Source: Deltaproteobacteria bacterium
GTDB taxonomy: Bacteria; Desulfobacterota; Binatia; JACPRU01
Direction: 5' to 3'
Length of the DNA: 64,000 nucleotides
Assembly (NCBI GenBank): GCA_016189835.1
Contig: JACPRU010000046.1
Location: forward strand, 1-64,000
Shown: positions 18,210 to 28,225 of the stretch, one piece after another
How the letters are laid out: every line of letters begins with the position of its first letter
Numbering within the stretch: the first letter of the stretch is position 1
Notes under the pieces: model-generated
Told to the model about the DNA's origin: nothing
The model's input: only the letters and a program-made list of their open reading frames with translations
Databases searched by the model: none
Made by a program: the position numbers and the translations under genes

Positions 18210-19484
18210 TCACTTTTCCAGCTCCATGCCCACGGTCTCCTCGAGGCGCGCCGCAGCCTTGCCGAGGTTGGCGGCCTCCTCGCGGTAACGCAGCTCGTAG
18301 TCGAGGAGGGTCACGAAGTTGTCGAGGTAGGTGAGAAAATCGACGCGCCCGACCTGATAGCCGGCGGCCGCCGATTCGAGCGCCAGCGTCGCCTGCGGGA
18401 TGATCCCGGCTCGGTAGAGGTCCACGAGCTCTCTCGCGCGCGTCGCCGTCGCGTGGAGGTCGCGCACCCGGGCAAGAACCATCTGGCGCGCGTTTTGCCG
18501 ACCGTCCCGCGCCTGGCCGAGCGTTTCCACCGCCTCCGTCACGCCGTAGCGCTGCTTCCGCCAGAAGTAGAGCGGAAGCTTCACGCCGAGCTGCGTCTCC
18601 CACATGCCGGGAAGCGACTCGCGGTTCATGTAGCCGCCCATCAACATGAAGTCGGGCAGGTACTCGCGTCTGGCGAGCGACAGCGCGCTCTCCCCGCGCC
18701 GCACCGTTTTGGCCGCCTCCTCGAGCATCGGCGAGTGCTTCTCGGCGAGCTCGATGAGCCCTTCGAGCCCGGGCGGGGTCGGCGACTCCGGGATGGACTG
18801 CGGCGTGCCGAGCAGCGCGTCGGCCGGGCGGTTCAGGATGCCGTTCAGCTCCGCCTCGGCGCTCGCCTTCTTCTGCTCGAGGTCGACCAGGCGGTCGACG
18901 AGCTTCGAGATTTCGACCTGGGCCTTGAGAACGTCCTGCTGGATCCCCTGGCCGGTCTGGTAGCGAGCCTCGACGCTCTTCTCGAATTTCTCGAGAATCG
19001 CCTTGCTCCTCCTGACGACGTCGATCGACTGATGGACGAAGAGAAGCTCTCGAAACGCGACCTTGAGCCGGGCGATCACGCCGAGCGTCGTCGCCCGCAG
19101 GCGCGCGCGCTCCTCCGCGGCCTCGAACGACGCGATCTCCTCGCGCAAGCGGAGCTTCCCCGGGAACGGCACCTCCTGCGTCAACGCAAGCGACGCCTGG
19201 CTCATGATCTCGTCGCCGAGCGTCAGCCGGTCGAAGCCGTCATTGCGGTAGCCGACCGTGACCGTCGGGTCCGGAAGCGATCCCCGCTGTGAAGGGCGCG
19301 CCTCGGCGGCTCGGAGCTTCTGCTCGGCGGCTCGGATCTCAGGGTTCACCCGCCTCGCGTGATCGACGAGGTCGGGGAGGCGGATGACGCTCGAGAGGTC
19401 GGCGCCGCCTTCAGCCGCATCCTGCGCCGGCGCGCCGCCCACCGACAGCGCGACGGCGATCGCGAGAAGGATGAGTACTCTCAT
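18210..19484 (-). CDS. cusC: TolC-family outer membrane efflux protein (CusC-like)
   Basis: Signal peptide; PEIRAAEQKLRAAEARPSQRGSLPDPTVTVGY and coiled-coil repeats; adjacent to cusBA. Confidence 0.87.
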   Translation of the reverse strand: MRVLILLAIAVALSVGGAPAQDAAEGGADLSSVIRLPDLVDHARRVNPEIRAAEQKLRAAEARPSQRGSLPDPTVTVGYRNDGFDRLTLGDEIMSQASLALTQEVPFPGKLRLREEIASFEAAEERARLRATTLGVIARLKVAFRELLFVHQSIDVVRRSKAILEKFEKSVEARYQTGQGIQQDVLKAQVEISKLVDRLVDLEQKKASAEAELNGILNRPADALLGTPQSIPESPTPPGLEGLIELAEKHSPMLEEAAKTVRRGESALSLARREYLPDFMLMGGYMNRESLPGMWETQLGVKLPLYFWRKQRYGVTEAVETLGQARDGRQNARQMVLARVRDLHATATRARELVDLYRAGIIPQATLALESAAAGYQVGRVDFLTYLDNFVTLLDYELRYREEAANLGKAAARLEETVGMELEK

Positions 19485-19573
19485 CTTGTTCCCTTCTTCT
19501 GCTGTTCCGCCGCCATCTCGCGGTGCTCGCCAGCGAGGAGCCGCGCCCCCGAAGTTCCCTGCCGGGCGATCAT
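19481..19573 (-). CDS. Tiny ORF coupled (ATGA) to cusC; possible remnant of the small helical protein family
   Basis: MIARQGTSGARLLAGEHREMAAEQQKKGTR*; tail resembles HREMA end of 9004..9360. Confidence 0.3.
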   Translation of the reverse strand: MIARQGTSGARLLAGEHREMAAEQQKKGTR

Positions 19574-19586
19574 GCGATCCTTCGCC

Positions 19587-20009
19587 TCATTTCTTCTCTT
19601 CGATCGTGCCGGCGAAGATCACCCCGGTCGAGGGGTAGTACCTCCCGAACACGACGACCTCCTTGCCGTGGAGATCTGCGGAGTTGATCCGGTCCGCCAC
19701 CTCAGGGGTTCCCGCCAGGAGCGGGTGGATCATCCATCCCTCGTCCATCGAGAGTGCGTGGCGGTGTCCCTCCTTTTCGCACTGCTTCATCGCCTCCGGA
19801 CCCGGCTTCAGGTCACAGCGCAGGCAGACGAGCTTGCCGCGGAACTGACCGGTGCGAACGATCGAGCCCGCGTAGAAGCTCGACATCTCGGGCCGCGATC
19901 CCTCTCGGGAACCCGGAGCAGAGTGTTCGCCCTGCGCACGCGCCGCTGCCGGCGCTCCCAGCGAAGCAGCCAAGGCGATCACGGTCGCCAGTAACCGAAC
20001 GTGTTTCAT
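19587..20009 (-). CDS. Exported protein of unknown function, metal-block associated
   Basis: Signal MKHVRLLATVIALAASLGAPAAARAQG; KLVCLRCDLKPGPEAMKQCEKEGHRHALS. Confidence 0.6.
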   Translation of the reverse strand: MKHVRLLATVIALAASLGAPAAARAQGEHSAPGSREGSRPEMSSFYAGSIVRTGQFRGKLVCLRCDLKPGPEAMKQCEKEGHRHALSMDEGWMIHPLLAGTPEVADRINSADLHGKEVVVFGRYYPSTGVIFAGTIEEKK

Positions 20010-20152
20010 GATGGATCCTCCTCTCGTCCTTTCGGCGAGCAGGGCGCCCCGGGTCCTTCAGGATCAGAGCGCACACCCGCGCATTCTCCAGGGGTGCGGG
20101 CACCTCCACGGGAGTCCGCCAACACCGGGGTCAGGCGGCGTCGAAGTGAGGT

Positions 20153-20563
20153 CTAGATTCGGAAGGAGACGTTACGGAGGTAAGTCGGCGGGCCGAGAGC
20201 GCGAATACTCCGTCGAGAGGACGCGTCGGCGAGCACGGAACAGATCGCCGCGGGCGGCCAGATCGACGGAGCGGCGAGCGAAGGCTGCGGGGCAATCCCC
20301 GGCTGTGACGTCGGAGCGAAGGCACGCTTGCCGGTGACCTCGCAGCAGGTCGAAGCCGGCGCGGCGGGATGCTCGTGATGGGCCGCAGCCGGCGCGACAT
20401 CGCGCTGGCCGCTCTGCGCGTGGTGATCGACGTGGTGCCTGGTGACACCAAGGATTTCACACCCTTCCGCGTCGAGGCAGAACGAGCTGATGTAGGGGAT
20501 CCAGGCGAACGCGAGTAGCCCGACGATCGACCTGAACGTCACGGCTTTGCGGAATCTGCCCAT
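20153..20563 (-). CDS. Hypothetical His-rich exported protein, metal-block associated
   Basis: MGRFRKAVTFRSIVGLLAFAW...; RHHVDHHAQ...AHHEHP...STCCEVTGK; C-term PPTYLRNVSFRI. Confidence 0.5.
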   Translation of the reverse strand: MGRFRKAVTFRSIVGLLAFAWIPYISSFCLDAEGCEILGVTRHHVDHHAQSGQRDVAPAAAHHEHPAAPASTCCEVTGKRAFAPTSQPGIAPQPSLAAPSIWPPAAICSVLADASSRRSIRALGPPTYLRNVSFRI

Positions 20564-20772
20564 GGCTCTTGATCGAGGGATAGCATCTTGCGTGCCGAGA
20601 GTCGACGGGGCGCTAGCTGCCTGACATCTCATCAAGCCTGCCGGATTCGCGCCTCACATTTGAGAACCCCGCTCGCCGGGATTCCCGTAGTTGAGAATCT
20701 CGCGGAGGTTCAGAACCGCCGACGAAGACTCGTCCGCACCGATCAAACGGGCCCCGCCCTGATCGGTCGAGG

Positions 20773-20807
20773 GGACGCTCCTGCGGTCTTCTCCCGCAGG
20801 GGCGTCC
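20773..20807 (-). terminator. Strong hairpin downstream of ihfA
   Basis: GGACGCTCCTGCGG-TCTTCT-CCCGCAGGGGCGTCC, ~14 bp with one G.T; no clear U-tract. Confidence 0.5.
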
Positions 20808-20820
20808 TTCGGCCCGCCCA

Positions 20821-21123
20821 TCATGCCGCGCTCGCCGTGTTGATCGTCTTCTTCAGCACCTGGCTCGGCTTGAACGACAGCACGCGACGGCCGGAGATCA
20901 CGATCTCCTCGCCGGTCTGCGGATTTCGCCCCTTGCGCGGGCGCTTGCTGTGGACGACGAAGTTGCCGAAGCCGGAGATCTTCACCTTCTCCCCGTGCTC
21001 GAGGTGCTGCTTGATGATCTCGAAGATCGACTCGACGACCTCGGCCGCGTCCTTCTTCGAGAAGCCGTCCTTCTCGACCTTCTCGTAGATGCGTTCGACG
21101 ATCTCCGCCTTGGTCATCGCCAT
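20821..21123 (-). CDS. ihfA: Integration host factor alpha subunit / HU-like
   Basis: GEKVKISGFGNFVVHSKRPRKGRNPQTGEEIVISGRRVLSFKPSQVLK; downstream of pheT. Confidence 0.93.
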   Translation of the reverse strand: MAMTKAEIVERIYEKVEKDGFSKKDAAEVVESIFEIIKQHLEHGEKVKISGFGNFVVHSKRPRKGRNPQTGEEIVISGRRVLSFKPSQVLKKTINTASAA

Positions 21124-21168
21124 GGCTTCACCCGCCTGTCCGGCGCCGCGCCCGGTCCGCGGCGGCCC

Positions 21169-23568
21169 TCACCCACGCAGCTCCACCCCGAGCTGGCGAG
21201 TCACTCGCTCGATCAGGCTCCGATGCAGTCGATTCACCTCTTCGTCGGTCAGGGTGCGGTCGGCGGCGCGGTAGGCGATGGAGTAAGCGAGACTCTTCTT
21301 TCCTGGCGGCAGCGGGCTGCCGCGGTAGAGATCGAACAACCGCGCACTCTCGACCGGCAAGTCGGAACATGCCGCGATGGCATCGAGTACCTGCTGGGCT
21401 TCGAATCCTTCATCCGCCACGATCGCCAGGTCGCGGATGACCGTGGGGTACTTCGGAAGCGTCTGGAACGCGACGCGGCGCGGAGCATAGGATTCGAGCT
21501 TTTCGAAGTCAAGTTCGAGCGCCCACGTCTCGGCGTCGAGATCGGCGGCTCGCGCCACCTCGGGATGAAGCCCGCCGACGTAGCCGAGCACCTCCCCGCC
21601 GCGCTTCACCCACGCCGATTTCCCCGGATGGAGGAACGGGGGAACGTCCTGTCGGGTCCACTGCGCCGCGTCGATGCGCAGGGCGGCGAGGATCGCCTCG
21701 ACGACGCCCTTGGCGTCGTAGAACGATTCGCTGCGGTTCTCGCGCGCGAGGCCGCGCGGCGGCAGTGGGCCGAGCAGCACGCCGCCGAGCGCCTGGCGCT
21801 CGCGCACCGCGCCGTCGGTCCAGAACACGGTGCCGAGCTCGCCGAGGCGAATCCACGCCTCGCCCTGCCGACGGTTGCGCGCCGCCGCCGCCAGCAGGTT
21901 GGGCAGCAGGCTGCGGCGCATCTCCGAGGCCTCGCTGCTCAACGGATTGTGCACGCGCACCGGCTCGGCCCCCGCGGGGGCGAGGCCGGGGATGCGCCGG
22001 TTCCACTGCGCCGCGGTGAACCTGAGGCAGGTGACTTCGTTCATTCCTTGCGCGGCGAGCAGCCCGCGAACCCGTCCCGCGAGGCTCGCCGCCGCCCCGT
22101 CGCGCGCCGCGGCTCCGAGCGCCGCGCGCGGCAGCGTGGCCGGGATGCGGTCGTAACCCGCCAGCCGCGCGATCTCCTCGATGAAGTCCGCTTCGCGCGT
22201 CAGGTCCGAGCGGTACGAAGGAGGCCGGCAGAGGTAGCCGCCGCGCCCGGTCGCCTTCACGCTGGCCGACACCCGGCGCAGGCTCTGCCCGATCTCCGCG
22301 AGCGGCAGCGACGTGCCGAGCAGGCGGTTCGCGCGGTCGCTGCGCACCAGCACCTCGATCGGCGCGGCGGGGCTCGGATAGGCCTCGACGCCGCCGGCCG
22401 CCACCTGTCCGCGCGTCAAGCGGGCGAGCAGCTCGGCGGCGCGCGCCGCCGCCGCCGGGACGCCCTCGACGTCGACGCCGCGCTCGAAGCGCAGCGACGC
22501 CTCGCTGCGCAGGCCGAGGCGCCGGGACGTGCGCCGCACCGTGGCGGGCGTGAAGTAGGCCGACTCGAGCACGACCTCGCAGGTCGAGGCGCCCACCGCG
22601 CTGCCCGCGCCGCCCATCACCCCGGCGAGCGCCACCGGGCCCTCCGCGTCGGCGATCACCAGATCGTCCGGCTCGAGCGGCCGGTCGATCTCGTCGAGCG
22701 TGCGCAGCCGGAGAGCTGCGCCAGCGCGGCGCACGACGAGCACGGCGCCGCGGATCCCGGCGAGGTCGAAGGCGTGCAGCGGCTGGCCGCGCTCGAGCAT
22801 CACGTAATTCGTCACGTCGACGACGTTGTTGATCGCGCGCATGCCGAGCGCCTCGAGGCGGCTGCGCAGCCACAGCGGCGAGGGCGCGACCCGCACGCCG
22901 CCGACCACTCGGGCGACGTAGCGCCCGCAGAGGTCGGGGTCGCGGATCTCCACGCGCACGCGCTCCGCCGCCGGCGGCGCTTTCTCGGCGAGGCGCGGTG
23001 CGGGCACCCGCAGGCGCGCTCCGGTGAGCGCCGCCAGCTCCCGAGCGATGCCGAGAATCGACAGACAATCGCCGCGGTTCGGGGTGATCGCCAGGTCGAG
23101 CACGGTATCCGCCGTGTCGAGGATCGCGGCCAGCGAGGTACCCGGCTCGGCGCCGGCGTCGAGCCGCATCACGCCGCTGTGGTCGTCCGAGATGCCGATC
23201 TCGCGTTCGGAGAGCAGCACGCCCGCCGAGGCGAGGCCGCGGATCTCCACGCTCTCCACCCGGGTCCCGTCGGCGAGCGTCGCCCCTGGCAGCGCCACCG
23301 CGACGCGCAGTCCGGCATCGAGGTTCGGCGCGCCGGAGACGACTCGCAGCGTGCCCTCCGCGCCGACGTCCACGGTGCAGACCGAGAGCTCGTCGGCGTT
23401 CGGATGACGCTCGAGGCCGACGATCCGGCCGGCGATCATGCGATCGAACGTGCCGCGCGACTCGACCCCCTCGACCTCGAGCCCGGCCATGGTCAGCCGC
23501 TCCGCCAGCTCCGCCGTCGACAGCTCCACGGCGACGAACTCGCGCAGCCAGTTCAGCGAGACCTTCAA
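21169..23568 (-). CDS. pheT: Phenylalanine--tRNA ligase beta subunit
   Basis: LKVSLNWLREFVAVELSTAELAERLTMAGLEVEGVE...; TTG start overlapping pheS stop (TTGA). Confidence 0.94.
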   Translation of the reverse strand: MKVSLNWLREFVAVELSTAELAERLTMAGLEVEGVESRGTFDRMIAGRIVGLERHPNADELSVCTVDVGAEGTLRVVSGAPNLDAGLRVAVALPGATLADGTRVESVEIRGLASAGVLLSEREIGISDDHSGVMRLDAGAEPGTSLAAILDTADTVLDLAITPNRGDCLSILGIARELAALTGARLRVPAPRLAEKAPPAAERVRVEIRDPDLCGRYVARVVGGVRVAPSPLWLRSRLEALGMRAINNVVDVTNYVMLERGQPLHAFDLAGIRGAVLVVRRAGAALRLRTLDEIDRPLEPDDLVIADAEGPVALAGVMGGAGSAVGASTCEVVLESAYFTPATVRRTSRRLGLRSEASLRFERGVDVEGVPAAAARAAELLARLTRGQVAAGGVEAYPSPAAPIEVLVRSDRANRLLGTSLPLAEIGQSLRRVSASVKATGRGGYLCRPPSYRSDLTREADFIEEIARLAGYDRIPATLPRAALGAAARDGAAASLAGRVRGLLAAQGMNEVTCLRFTAAQWNRRIPGLAPAGAEPVRVHNPLSSEASEMRRSLLPNLLAAAARNRRQGEAWIRLGELGTVFWTDGAVRERQALGGVLLGPLPPRGLARENRSESFYDAKGVVEAILAALRIDAAQWTRQDVPPFLHPGKSAWVKRGGEVLGYVGGLHPEVARAADLDAETWALELDFEKLESYAPRRVAFQTLPKYPTVIRDLAIVADEGFEAQQVLDAIAACSDLPVESARLFDLYRGSPLPPGKKSLAYSIAYRAADRTLTDEEVNRLHRSLIERVTRQLGVELRG

Positions 23569-24602
23569 AATTGCCTCAGGAAGCGCAGGTCGTTCTCGTA
23601 GAAGAGCCGAATGTCGCCGATGCCGTGCTTGAGCATCGCCAGCCGCTCCACCCCCAGGCCGAACGCGAAGCCGGAGAACTTCTCCGGGTCGTAGCCGACG
23701 AACCGGAAGACGTTGGGATCGATCATCCCCGAGCCGAGGATCTCGAGCCACCCGGAGCGCTTGCAGACGCGGCAGGGCGAGCCGTCGGGCAGCACGCCGC
23801 TCGCGGCGCACATCACGCAGCCGATGTCGACCTCGGCCGAAGGCTCGGTGAAGGGGAAGAAGCTCGGCCGGAAGCGCAGCGGGATGCGCGGCCCGAAGAA
23901 CGCGTGCACGAACTCCGAAAGCACGCCCTTCAAGTCCCCGAACGTGACCGCCTCGTCGACGAAGAAGCCCTCGACCTGCAGGAAGTTCGGCGAGTGCGTG
24001 ACGTCGTCATCGTGGCGGTAGACGACGCCGGGAGCGATCACCCGCAGCGGCGGCTGGCGCGACTCCATGACGCGGATCTGCACCGGGGAGGTGTGCGTGC
24101 GCAGCACGCGGTCCTCCGCCACGAAGAACGTGTCGTGCATGTCCCGCGCCGGGTGATCGCGCGGAATGTTGAGCGCCTCGAAGTTGTGGTAGTCGTCCTC
24201 GACCTCCGGTCCGGTCTCCACGCCGAACCCCATCTCCGCGAAGATCGAGGTGATCTGGTCGAGCACCTGCGTGAGCGGGTGGAGGTGGCCGTGCGCGGAT
24301 CGGATGCCGGGCAGGGTGACGTCGAGCCGCTCTTCGGCGAGGCTCTTGGCCTGCCGCGCGTCCGCCAGCCGCCGGCGCAGCGCGCCGAGCCGCTCCTCGA
24401 CCGCCGTCTTGACGGCGTTGGCCAGCTCGCCCATCGCCGGCCGCTCCGCCGCGGCAACCTCGCGCATGCCGCGCAGCACCGCGGTCAGCTCGCCCTTGCG
24501 CCCGAGGTAGCGCAGGCGAGTCTGATCGAGGGCGGCCTCGTCCTCGCAGCGCTCGAGATCGGCCAGCGCCGCCTGGCGGATGCGTTCGAGATCAGCGCGC
24601 AC
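23565..24602 (-). CDS. pheS: Phenylalanine--tRNA ligase alpha subunit
   Basis: HLHPLTQVLDQITSIFAEMGF...HPARDMHDTFF...LRTHTSPVQIRVM; probable GTG start. Confidence 0.94.
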   Translation of the reverse strand: MRADLERIRQAALADLERCEDEAALDQTRLRYLGRKGELTAVLRGMREVAAAERPAMGELANAVKTAVEERLGALRRRLADARQAKSLAEERLDVTLPGIRSAHGHLHPLTQVLDQITSIFAEMGFGVETGPEVEDDYHNFEALNIPRDHPARDMHDTFFVAEDRVLRTHTSPVQIRVMESRQPPLRVIAPGVVYRHDDDVTHSPNFLQVEGFFVDEAVTFGDLKGVLSEFVHAFFGPRIPLRFRPSFFPFTEPSAEVDIGCVMCAASGVLPDGSPCRVCKRSGWLEILGSGMIDPNVFRFVGYDPEKFSGFAFGLGVERLAMLKHGIGDIRLFYENDLRFLRQF

Positions 24603-24781
24603 TGGGCTTACCCGGGAGGAACCGCCGCGCCGCCGATTCGCCGCAATCCCACTTTCTCGTGCACCCGCGGCCACGCCGGCTCGGCTTCGCCGAACACGCT
24701 GCGATCGTCTTTCCTCTTTGCGGTGTGCGGCCGGAGCCGCCTGCGGGCGATCCGCAGGACCGCCTGCCGTTCATGCGTTCT

Positions 24782-25138
24782 TCAGGCGGCGAGCTTGGAT
24801 TTGGCGAGCGAAGCGATCTCGCCGAACGCCGCCGGGTCGCGCACTGCGAGATCGGCCAACATCTTGCGGTCCACCTCGACACCGGCCTGCTTCAGGCCCG
24901 AGATCAACGCCCGATAGGTGATCCCGTTGTCGCGCGCCGCGGCGTTGATGCGCACGATCCACAGGCTGCGGAAGCTGCGCTTGCGCGCCTTGCGGTCGCG
25001 ATAGGCGTAGACCAGCGCCTTCTCGACCGTGGAACGCGCCTGGCGATAGTTCTTCCGGCCGCCGATCACTCCCTTGGCGAGCTTGCGGAGCTTCTTGTGA
25101 CGGCGACGGAGCTTGGTTCCTCGTTTGGCTCTCGGCAT
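24782..25138 (-). CDS. rplT: 50S ribosomal protein L20
   Basis: [23 protein letters not shown]...RNYRQAR-type sequence; [17 protein letters not shown]. Confidence 0.95.
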   Translation of the reverse strand: MPRAKRGTKLRRRHKKLRKLAKGVIGGRKNYRQARSTVEKALVYAYRDRKARKRSFRSLWIVRINAAARDNGITYRALISGLKQAGVEVDRKMLADLAVRDPAAFGEIASLAKSKLAA

Positions 25139-25165
25139 CGGCAGAACTCCTTCGGGCCCGGTCGG

Positions 25166-25363
25166 CTAGAGATAGGGAAGGAGCCGCTTGACGGCCCGTT
25201 CGTCGGCGGCGGACACCATGCCCGACTGGCGGAGCTGGCGCTTTCGCTTGCGCGACTTGGTGGTGAGGATGTGGCGCTTGTAGGCGCGGCTGCGCTTGAC
25301 CCGGCCGCTGCCGGTCACCCGGAACCGCTTGGCGGCGCCCCGCTTGGTCTTCATCTTCGGCAT
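25166..25363 (-). CDS. rpmI: 50S ribosomal protein L35
   Basis: [45 protein letters not shown]. Confidence 0.95.
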   Translation of the reverse strand: MPKMKTKRGAAKRFRVTGSGRVKRSRAYKRHILTTKSRKRKRQLRQSGMVSAADERAVKRLLPYL

Positions 25364-25431
25364 CGAACCCGTCTCCTCGCTCAAACCGCCGACGTATACC
25401 ACATCCGGCGGCGCCGGCCAGAGCCCGGCGG

Positions 25432-25938
25432 CTACTTCGGGACCACCATCATCGACATATTGCGCCCCTCGAGGCGCGGCCTGAGCTCCTGGCTGGCGAC
25501 GTCCTCGATCTTGCCCATCACCAGATCGAGCATCTCCTTGCCCTTCTCCGGGTGCGTGATCGCCCGCCCGCGGAAGAACACCGAAACCTTGACCCGCATC
25601 CCCTCGGACAGGAAGCGCCGGATGTGGTTCACCTTGAAGGCCACGTCGTGGTCGTCGGTCTGCGAGCCGAGCTTCACTTCCTTGACGACCACCCGGGTCG
25701 CCTTCTTCTTCGACTCCGCGGCTTTCTTCCGCTGCATGTAGCGGAACTTGCCGTAGTCCATGATCCGGCAGACCGGCGGCACCGCGGTGGGCGCCACCTC
25801 GACGAGGTCGAGGCTCCGCTGGTTGGCGATCTCCAACGCGCGCGGCAGCGGCACGACGTTCTGCGTGCCGTCGACGTCGATCAGGCGCACTTCGCGGGCT
25901 CGGATCTGCTGGTTGATGCGGACGCTGGGTGTGGGCAA
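25432..25938 (-). CDS. infC: Translation initiation factor IF-3
   Basis: [21 protein letters not shown]...[12 protein letters not shown]...[14 protein letters not shown]. Confidence 0.94.
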   Translation of the reverse strand: MPTPSVRINQQIRAREVRLIDVDGTQNVVPLPRALEIANQRSLDLVEVAPTAVPPVCRIMDYGKFRYMQRKKAAESKKKATRVVVKEVKLGSQTDDHDVAFKVNHIRRFLSEGMRVKVSVFFRGRAITHPEKGKEMLDLVMGKIEDVASQELRPRLEGRNMSMMVVPK

Positions 25939-25975
25939 TGGCCTCGAGATGGGTCACCTCCTGGCTGGCTCCCGG

Positions 25976-27868
25976 TTACGGGATCGGTTCTTCGGCCTCG
26001 CTGGCGAGCTTCGCGCACAGCTCGTCGATGGACAGCGGCGGCAGCTGCTCGCCGCTGCGCGCGCGCGGCGCCACCCGGCGCTCGGCGGCCTCGCGGTCGC
26101 CGACGACGAGCATGTAGGGGATCTTCTCGAGCTGCGCCTGGCGGATCTTGTAGCCGAGCTTCTCGTTGCGGTCGTCGAGCTCGGCGCGGAGGCTGCGCGC
26201 GCGCAGCGCCGCCGCCACTTCGGCGCCGTAGGCCCGCTGGCGCTCGGTGAGCGTCAGCACCCGGGCCTGCACGGGCGCCAGCCACAACGGAAGAGCCCCC
26301 GCCGTGTGCTCGATGAGGATCGCGAGAAAGCGCTCGATCGACCCGAACAGCGCGCGGTGGATCATCACCGGACGCTCCTCCCGGCCCTGTGCCGACACGT
26401 AGGTCAGGTCGAAGCGCTCCGGCAGGGCGTAGTCGAGCTGGATGGTGGTGAGCTGCCACTCGCGGCGCAGCGCATCGCGGAACAGGAAGTCGATCTTCGG
26501 TCCGTAGAACGCGCCGTCGCCGGGGCGAACACCGAAGGCGAGCCCATTGGCCTCGAGCGCGGCTCGCAGCGCGCTCTCCGCCTGATCCCACATGGCGTCG
26601 CTGCCCATGCGCTGCTCGGGGCGGGTGGACAGGAACACGCGGATGTCGTCGAAGGCGAACGCGCGATGCACGATGCCCGCCATCTCGATCACCCGGGTGA
26701 TCTCCTCCTGCACCTGCTCGGGCGCGCAGAAGATGTGCGCGTCGTCCTGCGAGAACGTGCGCACCCGCGTGAGTCCGTGCAGCACGCCCGACTTCTCGTA
26801 GCGGTGGAGCTTGGAGAAGTCCGCGTAGCGCAGCGGCAGGTCGCGGTAGGAGCGCTTGGCGTTGGCGAACAGGTAGGTGTGGCCCGGGCAGTTCATCGGC
26901 TTCACGCCGAACTGCCGCCCGTCGATCTCCACGAAGAAGAGGTTCTCGCGGTAGTGCTCGTAGTGCCCCGAGCGCTTCCACAGCTCCGCGTCGCAGACTT
27001 GCGGAGTGATCACCTCGCCGTAGCCGTAGCGCGCGTAGAGACGGCGCACCAGGCCGATCAGCGCGTTGTAGACGAACGCGCCCTTGGGATGGAAGAAGGG
27101 GCTCCCGGGCGCGATCGCGTGGAAGCTCCACAGGTCGAGCTCCTTGCCGAGTTTGCGATGGTCGCGCCGCTTGGCCTCCTCGAGAAGCTCGAGGTGGCGC
27201 TTCAGCTCGGCGTCGGTCGCCCACGCCGTCCCGTAGATGCGCTGCAGCATGGCGTTGCGCTCGTCGCCACGCCAGTACGCGCCGGCGACGCTGGTCAGCC
27301 GGAAGGCGCCGAGCTTGCCGGTCGACGGCACGTGCGGTCCGCGGCACAGGTCCTTCCAGCTACCCTGCTGGTACACGGACACGCGCTCGTCGGGGATGCC
27401 GTGGAGGATCTCGACCTTGTAGCTCTCCCCCATCGCCGCGAACAGCTCGATCGCCTCGCTCTTCGCCATGTCGTGGCGCGTCACCGCGAGGTTCCGCGAC
27501 ACGATCTCCTTCATCTTCTTCTCGATCTTCTTTAGGTCGTCGGGCGTGAACGGCGCGGCGCGCACGAAGTCGTAGTAGAAGCCGTCGGCGATCACCGGCC
27601 CGATCGTCACCTGCGTGCCGGGGAACAGCTCCTGCACCGCCTGGGCCAGGAGATGCGCGGTCGAATGGCGCAGCACCTCGAGACCATCCGCCGACTCGGG
27701 CAGCACGGCCTCGACCGCGGCGCCGTCGGCGACCGGCGTGGCGAGGTCGACCAGGCGGCCGTCCACCCGCGCGGCCACCGCGCGGTCGGCCGTCTGGCGA
27801 TCGCTGCGGGCGATCGCTTCGCGAGCCGACAAGCCGGCCTCGACGGGCGCCGTGGCTCCGACCCTCAT
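25976..27868 (-). CDS. thrS: Threonine--tRNA ligase
   Basis: HSTAHLLAQAVQELFP, GPHVPSTGKLGAFRLTSVAGAYWRGDERNAMLQRIYGTAW, MNCPGHTYLF. Confidence 0.95.
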   Translation of the reverse strand: MRVGATAPVEAGLSAREAIARSDRQTADRAVAARVDGRLVDLATPVADGAAVEAVLPESADGLEVLRHSTAHLLAQAVQELFPGTQVTIGPVIADGFYYDFVRAAPFTPDDLKKIEKKMKEIVSRNLAVTRHDMAKSEAIELFAAMGESYKVEILHGIPDERVSVYQQGSWKDLCRGPHVPSTGKLGAFRLTSVAGAYWRGDERNAMLQRIYGTAWATDAELKRHLELLEEAKRRDHRKLGKELDLWSFHAIAPGSPFFHPKGAFVYNALIGLVRRLYARYGYGEVITPQVCDAELWKRSGHYEHYRENLFFVEIDGRQFGVKPMNCPGHTYLFANAKRSYRDLPLRYADFSKLHRYEKSGVLHGLTRVRTFSQDDAHIFCAPEQVQEEITRVIEMAGIVHRAFAFDDIRVFLSTRPEQRMGSDAMWDQAESALRAALEANGLAFGVRPGDGAFYGPKIDFLFRDALRREWQLTTIQLDYALPERFDLTYVSAQGREERPVMIHRALFGSIERFLAILIEHTAGALPLWLAPVQARVLTLTERQRAYGAEVAAALRARSLRAELDDRNEKLGYKIRQAQLEKIPYMLVVGDREAAERRVAPRARSGEQLPPLSIDELCAKLASEAEEPIP

Positions 27869-27940
27869 GCGCGCATGGAAGCGGCGAACATCAGCGGCCG
27901 GACCGCGTGATGCGCGAGCGCGGACTCATCCCCCGGATCA

Positions 27941-28015
27941 TGGTAGGCACGGGCGGGATTGAACCGCCGACCTCTTCCGTGTCAAGGAAGCGCTCTCCCA
28001 CTGAGCTACGTGCCT
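27941..28015 (-). tRNA. tRNA-Val(GAC)
   Basis: AGGCACG...GCTCAGTGGGAGAGC...CTTCC-TTGACAC-GGAAG...GGTTCAATCC...CGTGCCTACCA. Confidence 0.95.
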
Positions 28016-28225
28016 CCGTCGAGACTGCCGGGGGGGCGATGCGTCCGGTTGGTGCGGGGGTGCGATCAAAGGAGCAAAATTCGTAGCAACGGCGCTTCCT
28101 TGTGTCAAGGTAACCGACTTTCCGGCCAGCCGCTTCGGCCGTCCGGTCCGGCTGTCCGCTCGGCTGTCGTTCGGCCGTCCGCTCGGCTTGACTGGCCCGA
28201 TCGGCCGACACTACAAACCCCGCCG

